Shown here: positions 1 to 11,603 of the stretch, piece by piece
Layout: each line of letters opens with the position of its first letter
Numbering within the stretch: position 1 is the first letter of the stretch
NCBI GenBank assembly: GCA_019096065.1
Contig: JAGUCH010000004.1
Coordinates: 3,162,001 to 3,226,000 of the forward strand
Origin: Paracyclopina nana
Taxonomy: Eukaryota; Arthropoda; Copepoda; Cyclopoida; Cyclopettidae
Reading direction: 5' to 3'
DNA length: 64,000 bases
Notes under the pieces: model-generated
Database searches by the model: none
What the model saw: only the letters and a program-made list of their open reading frames with translations
What the model was told of the DNA's origin: nothing
Position numbers and translations under genes: made by a program

Positions 1-576
1 AGTCAGTGCCCTGCTCCGAGGTTTGAATATGCTTTAATCTTGCAAGAAAACACGGTGTCACCGATGATCTTTGCAAAAGCTCACATCTTCCACACTTTCC
101 AAATTGGCTTAACCTTCTTAGCATTTTCAATTCTTGCAGCACAACTCAATATAGCTAAAATCGCAATTTAGCGAAAAAAGCCGAAAATGCTGTGCGTAGC
201 GAAAAAATCGTCAATTAGAAGCGTAAATAAATAAGTGAGCAGTTATATATTTTTAAGGCATTTTGTTTATTGAACAAAACCAACATACAATGAAAACCTC
301 AAAAAATGTCATCTATTTTGGCCAATTGTGGTAATGATAGTTCTTAATTTTAATTTTTTTGGCCCATAAGGTATAAAATATGAAAAAGAAAGTACTAGAT
401 GATCATCTATTGTGCGCTTGTGCTTGCTCGATCAAGCTTTGTTATGACACGTCTGTTAATTCATCACTAAGAGTCCGACTCAGAGCTCACTCAGCTCTGC
501 CATTGCTGCTTTTCGAATTTCTATGTTTTCTGCCTGTTGAAATCAAAGTCGAAATGTCTTTTGGCTCAAGAAGAAA
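1..576. other. Left-edge non-coding region with possible ALG13 promoter
   Basis: This stretch is AT-rich and has no coding region that I can support. A TATA-like string (TATAAAAT at 372-379) lies about 200 bases upstream of the ALG13 start codon and could be its core promoter. The open frame at 380-580 shows no family resemblance and is more likely 5' untranslated sequence. Confidence 0.35.
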
Positions 577-2019
577 ATGAGGGTGTTCGTCACAGTTGGC
601 ACGACGAAGTTTGATGCCTTGATCAGCACTGTGCTGTCTGAAGAGGTCCAGAATGCGTTAAAGGCAAAGAACTACTCGAGCATTGTGTTGCAAGTTGGTA
701 CTAGTTGCCTGGAGCAGGAGAGTAAGTTCAATGCCGATTTTATGCGCTCGCTCTCTATATATATAGATGCGTCAGATGATTTAGATGGCTTAGACGATTA
801 TCTATATTTGTACTGTTTTCAGATGATTTTTGACAATCCTCATCTATATTTGGACTGTTACTTACCTGTGCTCAAGTGCGGTAGATTTTTTTAGACATCT
901 ATAATTGACCAAATATATATGATTTTAAACTTTAACCAAGCTCAAGCAAATATGTTATGGCTTTAGAACTATTGCTCTTTATAGTACATGGCTCTTTTAA
1001 AATCTGTATTTAGGAAAATAATTAGAACAGTTATCATCACTTTTCATTTTATGGTAGAGAAAATCCAAGAATTACTCATTAAAGAACTAAAATAATAGTT
1101 CTAATTTCATAAGGCCAAAAAGCTTCAAAATCTTTGTGCCAGAAATTCAATACTTCACTTGGTTTTGGCTCACTTCTCTTGCTTCATTTATCAGTTATAA
1201 TTTGGAAAAGGGAAATTTTTTAGAAAATTCTTATGAAATTCTTAATTTTAATTTCTTTTAGTTAGACTTTTACATAGTTTGGTCAATTCGCAATTGGAAT
1301 ATGCTTTAAAAATATTTTGGGTCTGGCTTAGCATTAGCTTTAAAGTAGCTGAGCATAGCTAATTGCAACCATCTAAATTAGTCCAAGCATAGATGATGGA
1401 AAAAAATCATCTATATATTTATACATCTTGTAAGTGCAGGAGATTGCTGGCACAAATATAGATGACGATCAACAAAAATCATCTATATTAAGACGAAAAC
1501 TGGTACAAATATAGATGACAAAGATGCTCATCTAAGTCACCTAAATCATCTAACATCTATATTTATACAGACTCGATTTTATGCAAATTATTGCTCATAC
1601 CATTAAATTAGGCATCAAAAGTGAAAAATTGTTGCTTGAAGAGGTGTTTACTCTAAAGCCTTCTTTGGCTGAAGATATTGCAAAGGCTGATTTAGTCATT
1701 GCTCATGCTGGAGCAGGCACTTGTCTTGAAGGTAAATGTGCTAAGAATTTCTATGGCCTACTATATGTATTTTGATATCTCTTATTTCCTAGTCCTAAAT
1801 GCTGGTAAGCCCTTGATTGTGGTTGTCAATGAAGACCTTATGGGTAATCATCAGATTGAACTGGCGGCAAAGCTAGCACAAGAAAAACATTTGGTGTTTT
1901 GCTTATGTTCGACACTCGAATCAACCATACGAACCCTAGATCCATCAACACTTATACCTTACCACCGAGGAAATGTCAAAATTTTCACCGATTTTATTGA
2001 CAACTTGATGGGGGTGTAA
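577..2019 (+). CDS. ALG13: UDP-GlcNAc transferase catalytic subunit ALG13
   Basis: ALG13 pairs with the membrane protein ALG14 on the cytosolic face of the ER and adds the second GlcNAc to dolichol-PP-GlcNAc in N-glycan precursor assembly. The protein opens with the family signature MRVFVTVGTTKFDAL. It continues with the UDP-GlcNAc-binding segments ADLVIAHAGAGTCLE and VVVNEDLMGNHQIELA, and ends near FTDFIDNLMGV. Exons are 577 to about 725, 1571-1731 and 1793-2019 (stop TAA). With that joining it has about 178 residues, close to the short animal form. The first donor is uncertain: the frame requires phase 2, which fits donors after 725, 770 or 809. Intron 1 is almost entirely an inverted-repeat element. 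RFT1 of the same pathway begins 11 bases after the stop. Confidence 0.88.
746..1573. mobile_element. Inverted-repeat MITE forming ALG13 intron 1
   Basis: The 11-base sequence CGATTTTATGC occurs at 735-745 and again at 1574-1584, directly flanking this segment like a target-site duplication. The two ends are imperfect inverted repeats: the reverse complement of about 755-800 resembles 1525-1570, both carrying repeated ATAGATG/CATCTATAT units and a shared CTAAATCATCT core. No long open frame is present, so it is non-autonomous. Joining the two copies of the flanking repeat restores one continuous ALG13 reading frame, so the element landed in an exon and now lies inside the intron. The 11-base duplication and subterminal repeats suggest a Mutator-like origin, but this is inference. 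Confidence 0.72.
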
Positions 2020-2030
2020 AACGTTCGAAA

Positions 2031-4539
2031 ATGACTGCAGAAGACACAAAATTGCTGAGAAGCAGCCTTTTGGCTGCTTTTCTTAATGCCCTCGTTGCCA
2101 TCTTTTTACGAGCTCTCACATTCATGCTGAATGCCTTCATTTTGAGGCGAATCTCTCATGATATTTTAGGCATTATCAACGTGAGACTTTTGCTATTAGT
2201 GGATACAGTGGTCTTCATAAGCAGAGAAGCATTCAGGAAAGCATGCTTAAAAACCCCTAAGAAGGGCGAATGGAGAGGGACTATCAACTTAGTTTGGCTG
2301 TCAGTGCCCCTGGGAATGCTGTCATCTCTTATTCTGGGATATTTGTGGGCCAACCACTTAGAGCTACCTAAGGAACTGGCTTTGCAAAGCCAATACAAAA
2401 CTGCTGTCATACTGGTGTGCTTGAGTGCAGTGACTGAGCTGGCTTGTGAGCCCTTTTTCGTGGTCAGCCAACTTTTCATGTGGGTTAAATTTCGATCAGC
2501 TGTTGACTTGAGTGGCCTCATCATCCGGTCTGTGTTATTGGCGTTATCTGTTGAAGTGGCACCCGAAAGGTAAACCATACTGCCTAATTTGGATAGTTGC
2601 AAACACCTATTACTTTACATGAAAATCTAGTGTTCACAATTATTTTATTCCCGCTATACATGATTAAATGCATGAGAGTCATGAATGTCACATTCCATTT
2701 CAGCACCGTTTTGCTGTTTGGCTGGGCCCATCTATTTTCTGCTGTAATTCAGTTGCTGCTTTACATGTTGGCATTTTCCAAAAACTTCAACTCTGAAAGC
2801 AACCAGCTGATGCCACTGAAGTCGCTGCAAGACGTGTTACCTTCCCCTTCTGACGTACATATTGATCAAGAGAGATGGAGTCTTGCAGCAAGCTTTTTCC
2901 GACAAGGTCTCCTCAAGCAGTTGTTGACAGAGGGTGAAAAATACATCTTCACTTGGTTCAGTCTTATGACCCTGGCACAGCAAGGCATTTACGATGTCAT
3001 AGCCAACTTGGGCTCTTTGGCTGCCAGACTTGTCTTTTCAAAGGTGGAAGAAGCAGCGTATCTATACTTCAATCAGTCTATTGTGACTCGAGGAGGCAAA
3101 GATTTGAGCCCGGCTGTACTCAACAATTTAAGAATTGTGCTTCGCGCAATGACACTATTTGGGCTCTTGGTCCTAACTTTTGGCATTTCTTACTCTCATC
3201 TTCTACTGCACCTATACGGGGGAACGAATTTGAGCACAGGCTTAGGGCCCCATTTGCTCAAGGGACACTGTGTGTTTGTGTTGTTCATGGCAATCAATGG
3301 AGTAAGCGAATGCTATTCCTTTGCTGTCATGACAAGTGCTCAAGTGGACAAGTACAATTACTTAATGAGTGGGATGACCATAGTGTTCTTAGGTATATCT
3401 GTTGAAATCCGTGTCCGCAAAAATCCGTACCGTAATATTCCGTTCCGTAAAAATCCTCACCGTGAAAATCCGTTCAGTCAAAATCATCTCAGTTAAAAAA
3501 CATTCAATATATTTTGATCAACATCGTCTTCTAGTAGAAATTTTTGTTTCTTCCTTATATGACATATCACGATTTTTTGTTTTTTAACCAGAATTGTCGG
3601 GGAACTTGGCTGATGTTTAATCACTGTAGCAACTTTTTAAATTGAACTCACCAAACCTTCCACAGAAAAGGACTACCTATAGGAAACCGTAAATTGTACT
3701 GTATTTATCCTACAGGCAAACTCATAAGATTTCAGACGGCTGATCGCTGCCTGCACAGTGCCGTCTGAAAAAGCAAAAGGCCTCATTTTCTTGATTATTT
3801 TTTGCTAGGTATAATCTTTACAGGCTTAAGTAGTGTCTAAGATTCAAATAGACTAATTATATTTACATCTTACTATATTTAGTGAGCTATCTTTCCTGAA
3901 ATTCCATCTTTTCCTCAAATTCTGGTAATTCATTTGTTGAACATGTCAAATAACCGCGCACACTGATGACGTCAAGCCGTCTGAACTCAGTGCCATCTAG
4001 TGCAGTCAGCTTGACTTGGGGTTCCTAAATGTATATGCGAATTAACGGAGATCTGCGGAGCTGATTATCACGGAACGGATTTTTACGGAACGGAATATAA
4101 CGGCATGGATTTTCACGGAACGGAATATAACGGCACGGATTTTTGCGGACACGGATTTGAACAGTACATTCTGTTCTTAGGATGCGCATGGATGTTTGCA
4201 TCCCTGTTTGGACCAATTGGTTTCATATTGGCCAATTTGACCAATTTCGCTATGAGGATATGCCACAATTGCATAACTATTCACAAGACAGCTCCCAAGG
4301 GCTGCAACATCAACCCCTTGACTGGCCTTGTGCCACCCTTACAATCAATCCTGGCTTTGACAATAGCAGGAGCCGTTTGCCAATATTCTGAGGCGACCCT
4401 TTATGATCCCTCGGATTTTAGATCAATTTTCATCCATGTGGCCGTTGGTGCTTTCACCTTTGTGTGCACGCTGATAGTTATCCTCACAAACGAAACAGAA
4501 ATTGTGGGATTCGCAAAATCACGTCTTAAAAGAGACTGA
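2031..4539 (+). CDS. RFT1: RFT1, Man5GlcNAc2-PP-dolichol flippase-pathway protein
   Basis: RFT1 is a polytopic ER membrane protein needed for lipid-linked oligosaccharide handling at the step where Man5GlcNAc2-PP-dolichol reaches the lumenal leaflet; whether it is the flippase itself is debated. Exons are 2031-2569, 2704-3392 and 4181-4539, giving 528 residues against about 541 in human. Recognisable stretches are the N-terminal NALVAIFLRALTFMLNAF helix, the central LKQLLTEGEKYI segment, DKYNYLM, GFILAN and the C-terminal HVAVGAFTF helix. Intron 2 is an inverted-repeat element whose removal restores exactly the spacing between DKYN and GFILAN seen in human RFT1 (34 residues). The start lies 11 bases after the ALG13 stop, which suggests a shared transcript. 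The 3' end converges on NEURL4. Confidence 0.92.
3394..4171. mobile_element. Introner-like inverted-repeat element in RFT1 intron 2
   Basis: The segment is flanked by a perfect 10-base duplication, TGTTCTTAGG, at 3384-3393 and 4172-4181. Its ends are long inverted repeats built of degenerate units related to ACGGAACGGAATATAACGG: 3404-3490 on the left, and the same sequence reverse-complemented at 4046-4165 on the right. Splicing uses AG|GTATAT at the left junction and TTCTTAG|G inside the right duplication. The removed piece (3393-4180, 788 bases) is therefore the element plus one duplication copy, and the exon is restored precisely. There is no long open frame, so the element is non-autonomous. 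A hairpin lies near its middle (3731-3769). Confidence 0.85.
3731..3769. repeat. Perfect 10-bp hairpin at the centre of the RFT1 intron element
   Basis: TTCAGACGGC pairs with GCCGTCTGAA across a 19-base loop. The loop contains GATCGCTGCCTGCA, which recurs in opposite orientation in the loop of a second hairpin at 33187-33222 with a different stem. A further copy of the right arm lies at 3976-3985. Confidence 0.6.
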
Positions 4540-4552
4540 ATAATCCATATGA

Positions 4553-4558
4553 TTTATT
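4553..4558 (-). terminator. NEURL4 poly(A) signal overlapping the stop codon
   Basis: AATAAA on the minus strand overlaps the TAA stop of NEURL4 (4557-4559). Cleavage would fall inside the 3' end of the convergent RFT1 gene. Confidence 0.5.
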
Positions 4559-7500
4559 AAATGAGCTCTAAGTGCACAAGTAAGGCTCTAATTGCTGTGT
4601 TGCCTTTTTCTTTGGTCAACCATTCGGTCTCATCAAGCTTGAAGTGCGGGTCAATTTCAGCAGCAGAACCTGTTGCCGATGATGGAGGACCAATTTTATA
4701 TGAGCCAGGGTGGATATCAACTTCGAACACAACCCTGGCTTTGTACTTTCTGCTGTTCTTTTTGTCCTCGAACACAGAGGATGAGCAGCTTTGAGGTATC
4801 TTGACAAAGTAGCTCAGTGTGGGAGAAAATACCAACTGTGGTGTGTCCGAGTCGTCTTCCTTTGACTCTTTTGACCTTGGTGTCAGTTTTGATGTCATGC
4901 TGCTCGGAACGGGCACAAGCTCTCCGTGATCAAGAATTTTTCGTATGGAAGACGGCTTGGTTCCGTGATATGCAGTGTGCCACGATTCTGTTGATTGCTC
5001 TGTTCTACTCGCCGCCATATTGTTGGTGGTCCAGGTGGATCTGATGGGAAACCTTGTCCAATTCATGGGTGTCCCAAAATCCTTGGGTGGATTGCCCTTC
5101 TTCACGTATGAATCTTCGCCCCTCGACTTGAAGCACTTGAGGCAATGGCATGTTGAGTTTTGCGCGAGCAGATAATGACTTGGAATGGAAAGGCTCGACT
5201 TGAACTTGGAGCAGAGCTTCAAGTAGTCGCATTTTTGACTTGGATTTGCAAGAGAACGTAAAATAATAGGATTGCGGTTGGCAGAACTAGTGACGACCTC
5301 TGGAGCATCCTTGATGCTGGGCGCAACAATACTGTTGGCATTCTCTTCTGCAGTAGCCGTGACGACGTCAATATTGGAAGCAGGGCTATTTTCAATGGCC
5401 ACCTCTTCACATTGCCCATACAAGTCAACTAAGCCGTAGCAAATAGGTGGAACCTCGGTTGCTACGACACCTTGGTCAACGCCATTGACAAAAAGTTTGA
5501 GATTCCTTTGATCATCAATCGTAAGCCCTACGGTCTGATTTTCGGCCAAGTCATCCAAATTACAAGCCAACTCTTCCACTTTATGGCCGTTCTGGAAAAG
5601 CGTACAGCCATTGATGACAATTGCGTTCTTCTTTAGCCCCAAGGCAGTCACGGGCAAGTGCATTTTGTCTGGACATTCAAATAGGGCTCCAATCATTAAG
5701 GACGAGGTCCACCTGTTATTCAACTTTTTGATTGTGACTTCGAATCTTTCCTCTTCTCGCAGAGGTCTGAATGTGACCACGAGGCCTTGATTGTAGCTGT
5801 CAGTTCGGACAGCTGACGAGTTGTCATTTTTCAGTTGAACATTTCTTCCATGATTATCATGAAATCCTAACAGTTGCTCCTTCCTTAAGGGCTTTTCATC
5901 CATTTCAAGCACAACTTCAAGAGAGTCCATCATGGTATTCATGCTAGGCAGTTTTTGAGCCGAAGACAAAACAGGACTGACTTGCGAAACTTTTGATACG
6001 CTCACAATTGATACAGATACTGTTGAGCCGTACAGTTCCACAATTGGGAATAACTTGTTGGGTACATGAGCAACAGCAACTCCACAGTCTTCACCATTGA
6101 GGAAAAACCTTAAAGAGCCATCAGAATGCACTCTCTTGACTCCCAGCCTGTCTCCGGACATCAGCCTGTCCAGTGAGGTGATGGCATAGTTCATTCTGAT
6201 GACATGGTCATTATGCTTTATGGCGTTCCCTTCTAGCCAGAAGACATCACCGCTCAAAGAGGCCATATTTTTTAATGGTGCCAATTGAGCCTGAGTGGGC
6301 CCCTGATCCATCAAAGGCAATTGACAGGCCACTCCAAACTTCAAAGAGCCTGACCATTGACGGCACACCTCATCAAGGCGGATTTCGAATATTTCATCTT
6401 CATTCGACAGCCAAAGAGGGCTGCTGGCAAAAACTATAGCGTTGGAAAATTGCCTGCTTCTCGAAGCAGACGAGTTGTTATTTTCAAGCTCCACATTTTT
6501 GCTTCTCCACACAGGGCTAAAACGATGGGCAACTTCAGTGCCAAGCATTGGTAAACTGACGTGGGAAGACTCCATGACCTGTGAGCTCGCCATCGAGTTA
6601 TTTTCATGGATCAGCCTATGGTGGCTCTGCACCAGATTGACCATAGGCCCTCCAGTACTTGATCCAAGGCCAAGATGATGTATAGCAGACACTTGAGCAC
6701 ACTGTCCGTACAAGTCTATCACTGCATACACATTGGAAGGTATATTTTCGCAAGCCACTCCTTGGTCCTCTCCGTTGATGGTGAATCTCAGTGACCCATC
6801 AAAGTGTCGCATCATTCCCAATCTGGAGCCCACACTGAGCGTGTCTAGATCGCACGCATATCCGTTTCTGATTGTCTGGCCATCTTGCATAACTGAGGAC
6901 CCGCTTAGCATCCAAGTGTCATAGTCGATGTCGGTCATTGTGTTGGGGAACTCGAGATCTTCGGGCCGAATGGAAGTCACGCCAGCTTCAATTGATCCTG
7001 ACCAACGCTCGACCATCCTCTCAATGACAATCTCAAACAGTTCTCCGTCCCTCAACGGTCTGTTGGACATAATAATCGCATCGTTGAACTCGCCGAGGGC
7101 ATTGGGCCGAGAAGCAGTAGCCCCATTGTTACTAATTCTTGCATTTCTGCCATGAAGGTGATGGAATTTGAGGTCTGATTCGATCATGCCACAACTACCG
7201 AAAAGGGTAGCGGAAGCTGATTCACTCTCCATTCCATCAGGAGATCTGTAGTCAGACAAGTCGATGATGGTGGCCTGAGCTGCTTGACCATACAGATCAA
7301 TCACTCCGTACACCCGATCAGGGACGTTAGTTGCCGCAGGACCTTGATCTTCAGAGTTGACAAAGAAATGCAAAGTACCATTCTCTTTGCGGACAACTGC
7401 AACCCTGTCGCCTGATTTCAACTTGTCAAGATTCTGACCATAGTCATCAATAACCGTCGTCCCATTGTGCATGACTCCATTGCCAGTGAACATCCATGTG

Positions 7501-9189
7501 CCAGATCGAATGTTGGTCATAGTAGAGGGAAAGTCCAAATCACCAGGAGAGTGTGTTGTCACGCCGATCTCAATGGAACCTGCCCACTTGGTGACCATTC
7601 TGTCAAGTCGAACTTCAAACACTTCATTAGGCTTAATTGGCCTGTTCGTCAGCACCACTCCAAAATTAAAGTCATCGTTAGCATTGGGTCGGTGGGCAGT
7701 CAATCCTCCATTTATGACAGCTGCATGTGACCCACAGCTGGGCGAGAAAAGCAGCCTATTCTCTTCTATCACGTGCTCTCTCATGGCTACATTTCTCCTA
7801 GTTATCAAGTTTTGCTCGTCCCGCTCATCTCTGTCTACAATTGTCACTTTCACTGTCATTCCATAGAGGTCGACAACACCCCACATTTGATTAGGCACTC
7901 TAGTTGCAGCCACTCCCTGGTCGAGGCCGTTGATGTAGAAATGCAAATTTCCATTTACCTTTCTCACCATTCCAATTCTATCACCTTCACTGAGCTCGTC
8001 CAAATTGAAATCTCCATATTCTCTTCTGGTGCCTTTGCCATTAGTGAGAATACCACAGCCCGACATCATCATCGTTCCTGACCTTTGGTTTGTCATAGTC
8101 GCAGGGAACTCTAGAGTGGCTGGGTTATGCGTAGTTATTCCCACTTCAATGGACCCTGACCACTTGTCGACCAGCCTATCAATTCTAATTTCGAAGAGCT
8201 CGTTGTCTCGTAAGGGTCGATGTGTCATAATGACACCGTTATTGAACTCGTCATAAGGCCTCTTTCGTTCAGCAGTTCGGTTATTGTTGCTCAATTTGAT
8301 GAGGGTGCCCTTGCGGTCGTGAAACCGTATCTTGTTATTATTAGGGAAAAATCCCTGAGAGCTACTGCTCGTGCTGTCGTTGTTATTGTTGGTGCTGGAG
8401 TTGGCTTCGCTCTGGCTCGACATGGCCGCGATATTGGAGTTGGTAAGATTATTGTGGGCACTGTTGCCACTACTGATTTGGTTGACATGATTGTGGGCTG
8501 AAGCTGCTGCAGTTGCCTCATTAGTCAAGTCATTGGACAAAATTCTTGCCTCCTGCGCGCAATTGTCAGTGGTGAGTGTGACTTGAGCGCATTTGCCGTA
8601 GAGGTCAATGACGGCCCAAACGGTGGCAGGCAAACCTGATGCCGCAACACTTTGTGAGACGCCATTGACAAAGAAGACGAGATCACCTGCCGCCGTACGA
8701 ATCACGCCAACTCTATCGCCTTCTTCGAGCTTGTCCAAATCTACAGCACCGTAATTCTCATGTACTGAGCGTCCATCCCTGAGAATTGAGTTGCCCGACA
8801 TAATCCAAGACCCACGCCGCAATTCAGTCGCCGAAGATGGAAGTGGAGAGTCCAACGTATCAGGATTGCAAGCTGTCACCCCAACCTCAATGGAGCCAGA
8901 CCATGCCGAAACTTTCTTGTCAATTTTGACCTCAAATATCTAATGAATTGCATTAGCCAATGGAAAAGTAAAGTGGCAGTCAAATGTGTACCTGATTTTC
9001 TATTAGGGGAGTGTTACTGAAAACCAGGCCATGATTGAACTCTTGAGCAGAATGAGATCGTGTGGCAGTTCGCCTACTGGAGCATAGAGTCACCAGCTGC
9101 CCGCATTTCGGGTGAAAAGTCGGCAAAACGGTGGACCCCAATTGAAGCTGGTTGTCCAGAACCTTGTTACTGTTGTCTGTGTTGGCCAT
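4557..9189 (-). CDS. NEURL4: Neuralized-like protein 4 with six NHR domains
   Basis: NEURL4 is a centrosomal scaffold that works with the ubiquitin ligase HERC2 and CP110 in vertebrates. Two exons, 9189-8992 and 8939-4557, join in phase 0 to give 1526 residues (human about 1562). Six Neuralized homology repeats are visible from the motif R(P/S)x..(E/Q)FNxGxVxxxxPLxxxExFEI. The first is split by the only intron; the others begin near residues 260, 450, 650, 840 and 1070. A low-complexity Asn/Ser/Ala linker follows NHR1. The C-terminal part has a CxC-type segment (STCHCLKC) and the SWHTAYHGT region typical of the NEURL4 tail. The second exon, at 4383 bases, is unusually long for this window. 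The gene is divergent from the BTB zinc-finger gene and converges on RFT1. Confidence 0.93.
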
Positions 9190-9529
9190 TATGATGCAGA
9201 GAATTATTTGGCCATCACTTCTGCTGGCTCAACCAGAGAGAACCTTCAACTTAGAAAGTGAAGAGTTTAGGAACAGCAGCTGAGTAGCACAAAGAAAGCA
9301 AACAGCTGACGTACAAAAAATGAAGTGAAATTGGGCTTCCATAATTGACATATGGTTTGTTTATTACCATACTTAGGCCAAGTATAAATGATAAATGCTG
9401 GATTTTCGTTTTGGTTAAAATCTAACTGATATTTGCGATCTTTTGGATGCTATGAATTTACGACTTTTAAATTACACCCTACGTGACAACTGAGAAAAAT
9501 AACAATTTTTGTTTCTTGTCAACTGCAAA
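9190..9529. promoter_or_regulatory. Shared divergent promoter region of NEURL4 and the BTB-ZF gene
   Basis: Only 340 bases separate the NEURL4 start codon (minus strand) from the start codon of the zinc-finger gene (plus strand). Both 5' UTRs and both core promoters must lie here unless distal exons exist. I see no clear TATA box in the expected position for either gene. Confidence 0.5.
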
Positions 9530-10978
9530 ATGGATAAACTCGAAATTGTGAGCGATCCTTTTAAAAATGTGCTGGTCGGGCTCAAACTGAAGAAAGAAGA
9601 CCACAATTTTCTCTCCAGCTTTCGACGCTTTCAATCAGAAGCAAAGTTTATAGACCTTCAAATTGTGGGGCAAGACAAGAGTCACTCCTTTAACTGCCAT
9701 AGACTGGTCTTGTCAGCTTCGTCGAAATTCCTTTCATTTATTCTGAGAGAGCACTCATCATCATCAACCTTTGATGAGGATGTCACATCCGTCATCATAC
9801 CTGAAATGTCGCCAGATATGCTCATCAAATTTGCAAATCACATTTATGGAGGAAACTGCGATGAAGAATTTGATCACGAATTGATCGCTTGGTTGCAATA
9901 TTTGGGGATATCTTTCAACAAAATCGTGGTGAAAAAACAACAAGAGCAGCTCAGTCACTCTATTTTAGATGAATCTCTCTTGAACAGCACAGAAAGTGAC
10001 AATGACAGCTGCTTTCTATCGACGGCCCTTTCGTCGAGCTTTCATTGTCCTTTCAAAAACTGCGATAATTTTTACTCTTCGCTAAATGAAGTGGAAACTC
10101 ATTTATTTGAAGAACACAAATCATCTCGCATTAAACAGGCTAACCAATTGGAACCCAACACATCTGCGCTTCCTCACAAATGTCATTACTGTGACAAATC
10201 ATTTGCCACGTAAGTGTGAAACTCCAATAATTAGCCATGATGGCTGGTCAATAATTTGATTGTTTGTAGGCAAACCTATTTGGATTATCACACCTCAACA
10301 CATTGCCAAGATTGTGGGAAAAAGTTTAACACTTCCACCAAATTGTCAAATCATCGAGCAAATTATCACGATGTGCCCGTCGAGTCTCAAGACAGCAGTA
10401 GCATTTATATTTGTACCACAGGTGGATGTGATAAAACATTCAAAAGTAGAAGATACTTGCTACAACACACCAAAACTCATGAACGGCTAGGCATCACTTG
10501 TGAGATCTGCCATAAAGTGCTGGCTGGGAAAAGAGAATTGTCAGCCCACATGAGGCAGCACACAGGAGAAAAACCCTACCGTTGTCGTGATTGCGGAAAG
10601 GCATTCAGAAACAGGTCAACGTACAACACTCATTGCAATCTTCACAAGAATTACAAGCCTAACGTTTGCCCTGAATGTAATCACGCTTTTATCCAGAGAG
10701 GTGATCTTCGAAAGCACATGCGTTCAAAACATACCAATGAAAAGCCTTATGCTTGCACTGAATGTGGAAAGTGCTTTGCTCGATCAGATTACTTGTTGAA
10801 GCACTCAAGGGGACATAGAAAGTTACTTGAGCAACAGCCAGTTATTGCAGACGACGATGATGCAGATGTCAATGCTCTGCTGAGTGAAGCTATGCTCGAT
10901 GAGAGCGTTGCGCTAGAGCCTCTTGGTGTAGCGGAGCCCATTGAACTTGTCCTTGACGCTTCAAATACTGACAGATGA
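9530..10978 (+). CDS. BTB domain C2H2 zinc-finger transcription factor
   Basis: The gene encodes a probable DNA-binding transcription regulator of 462 residues. Exons 9530-10209 and 10270-10978 join inside a zinc finger. An N-terminal BTB/POZ dimerisation domain (about residues 30-130) includes the typical FNCHRLVLSASSKFL segment. Eight C2H2 fingers follow, from FHCPFKNCDNFY to YACTECGKCFARSDYLLKH, with the classic HTGEKPY linker once and NEKPY once. The tail is acidic (DDDDAD). I chose the ATG at 9530 (MDKLEIV); the reading frame further upstream has no ATG. AATAAA at 10997-11002 is the likely poly(A) signal. BTB-ZF proteins of this build are numerous, so I give no orthologue name. Confidence 0.9.
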
Positions 10979-11603
10979 TAATTATTAGAAAAAGTGAATA
11001 AATGTTCTTTTTTGAAGATGAAAATCCAGCTGAGATGTGTCAAAGAGGGAACTTTAAATTCCGAAATTTGTGTTTACATCATCTTGGGTTCTTATGATTT
11101 AAACCAAGCTGGGCAATTTTCAAGAGGGGAAGTGGGGCTTCACTTAACTGCGTCGTCGCCTCAAAAAGACGGAATTTAAATTCGCTACCAGACAAGCATT
11201 TGCTACTTTATGTAAAAGCGCCTACACAAACTCCTCCCACGAGGACCTCGCGTCAGCTGAAAAGATGTGCGCGTTATCCCAAAACTGACTAATCACAGAG
11301 ATCGTATCCCTTTTCCGTTTCGTTCGACCCCAACAATAACAAAATGGCGACGCTAGCTTACTGCAAGTGAAAAAATGTGAGAGAAATCAAAAGTAAATTT
11401 CTCATCCGTGCAACGTTTCAAAGTTGGAATTATTGACTAGAGAATCTCTGGCAATAGTGGATTCTCTGACTTAGCGGTGTCAAATCAGGACATTGGCTGA
11501 GATAAGGCCAAAACTGAAATTTGGCCTTGAGTGAAGTGACTACTGCAGTGCAGTCAATGTTGTTGACATTTCCGAAGATGATGGTTTAAAAGGCAAAATC
11601 AAC
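10979..11603. promoter_or_regulatory. Intergenic region with KDM4 5' UTR/promoter
   Basis: It holds the 3' UTR of the zinc-finger gene, with AATAAA at 10997-11002, then the upstream region of KDM4. An AAAATGGCGAC motif at 11340-11350, of the kind often found near housekeeping promoters, is present. No gene is supported here. Confidence 0.4.

Noticed and set aside
380..580. 66-codon open frame upstream of ALG13
   Set aside because: It shows no domain or conserved motif and overlaps the likely promoter/5' UTR.
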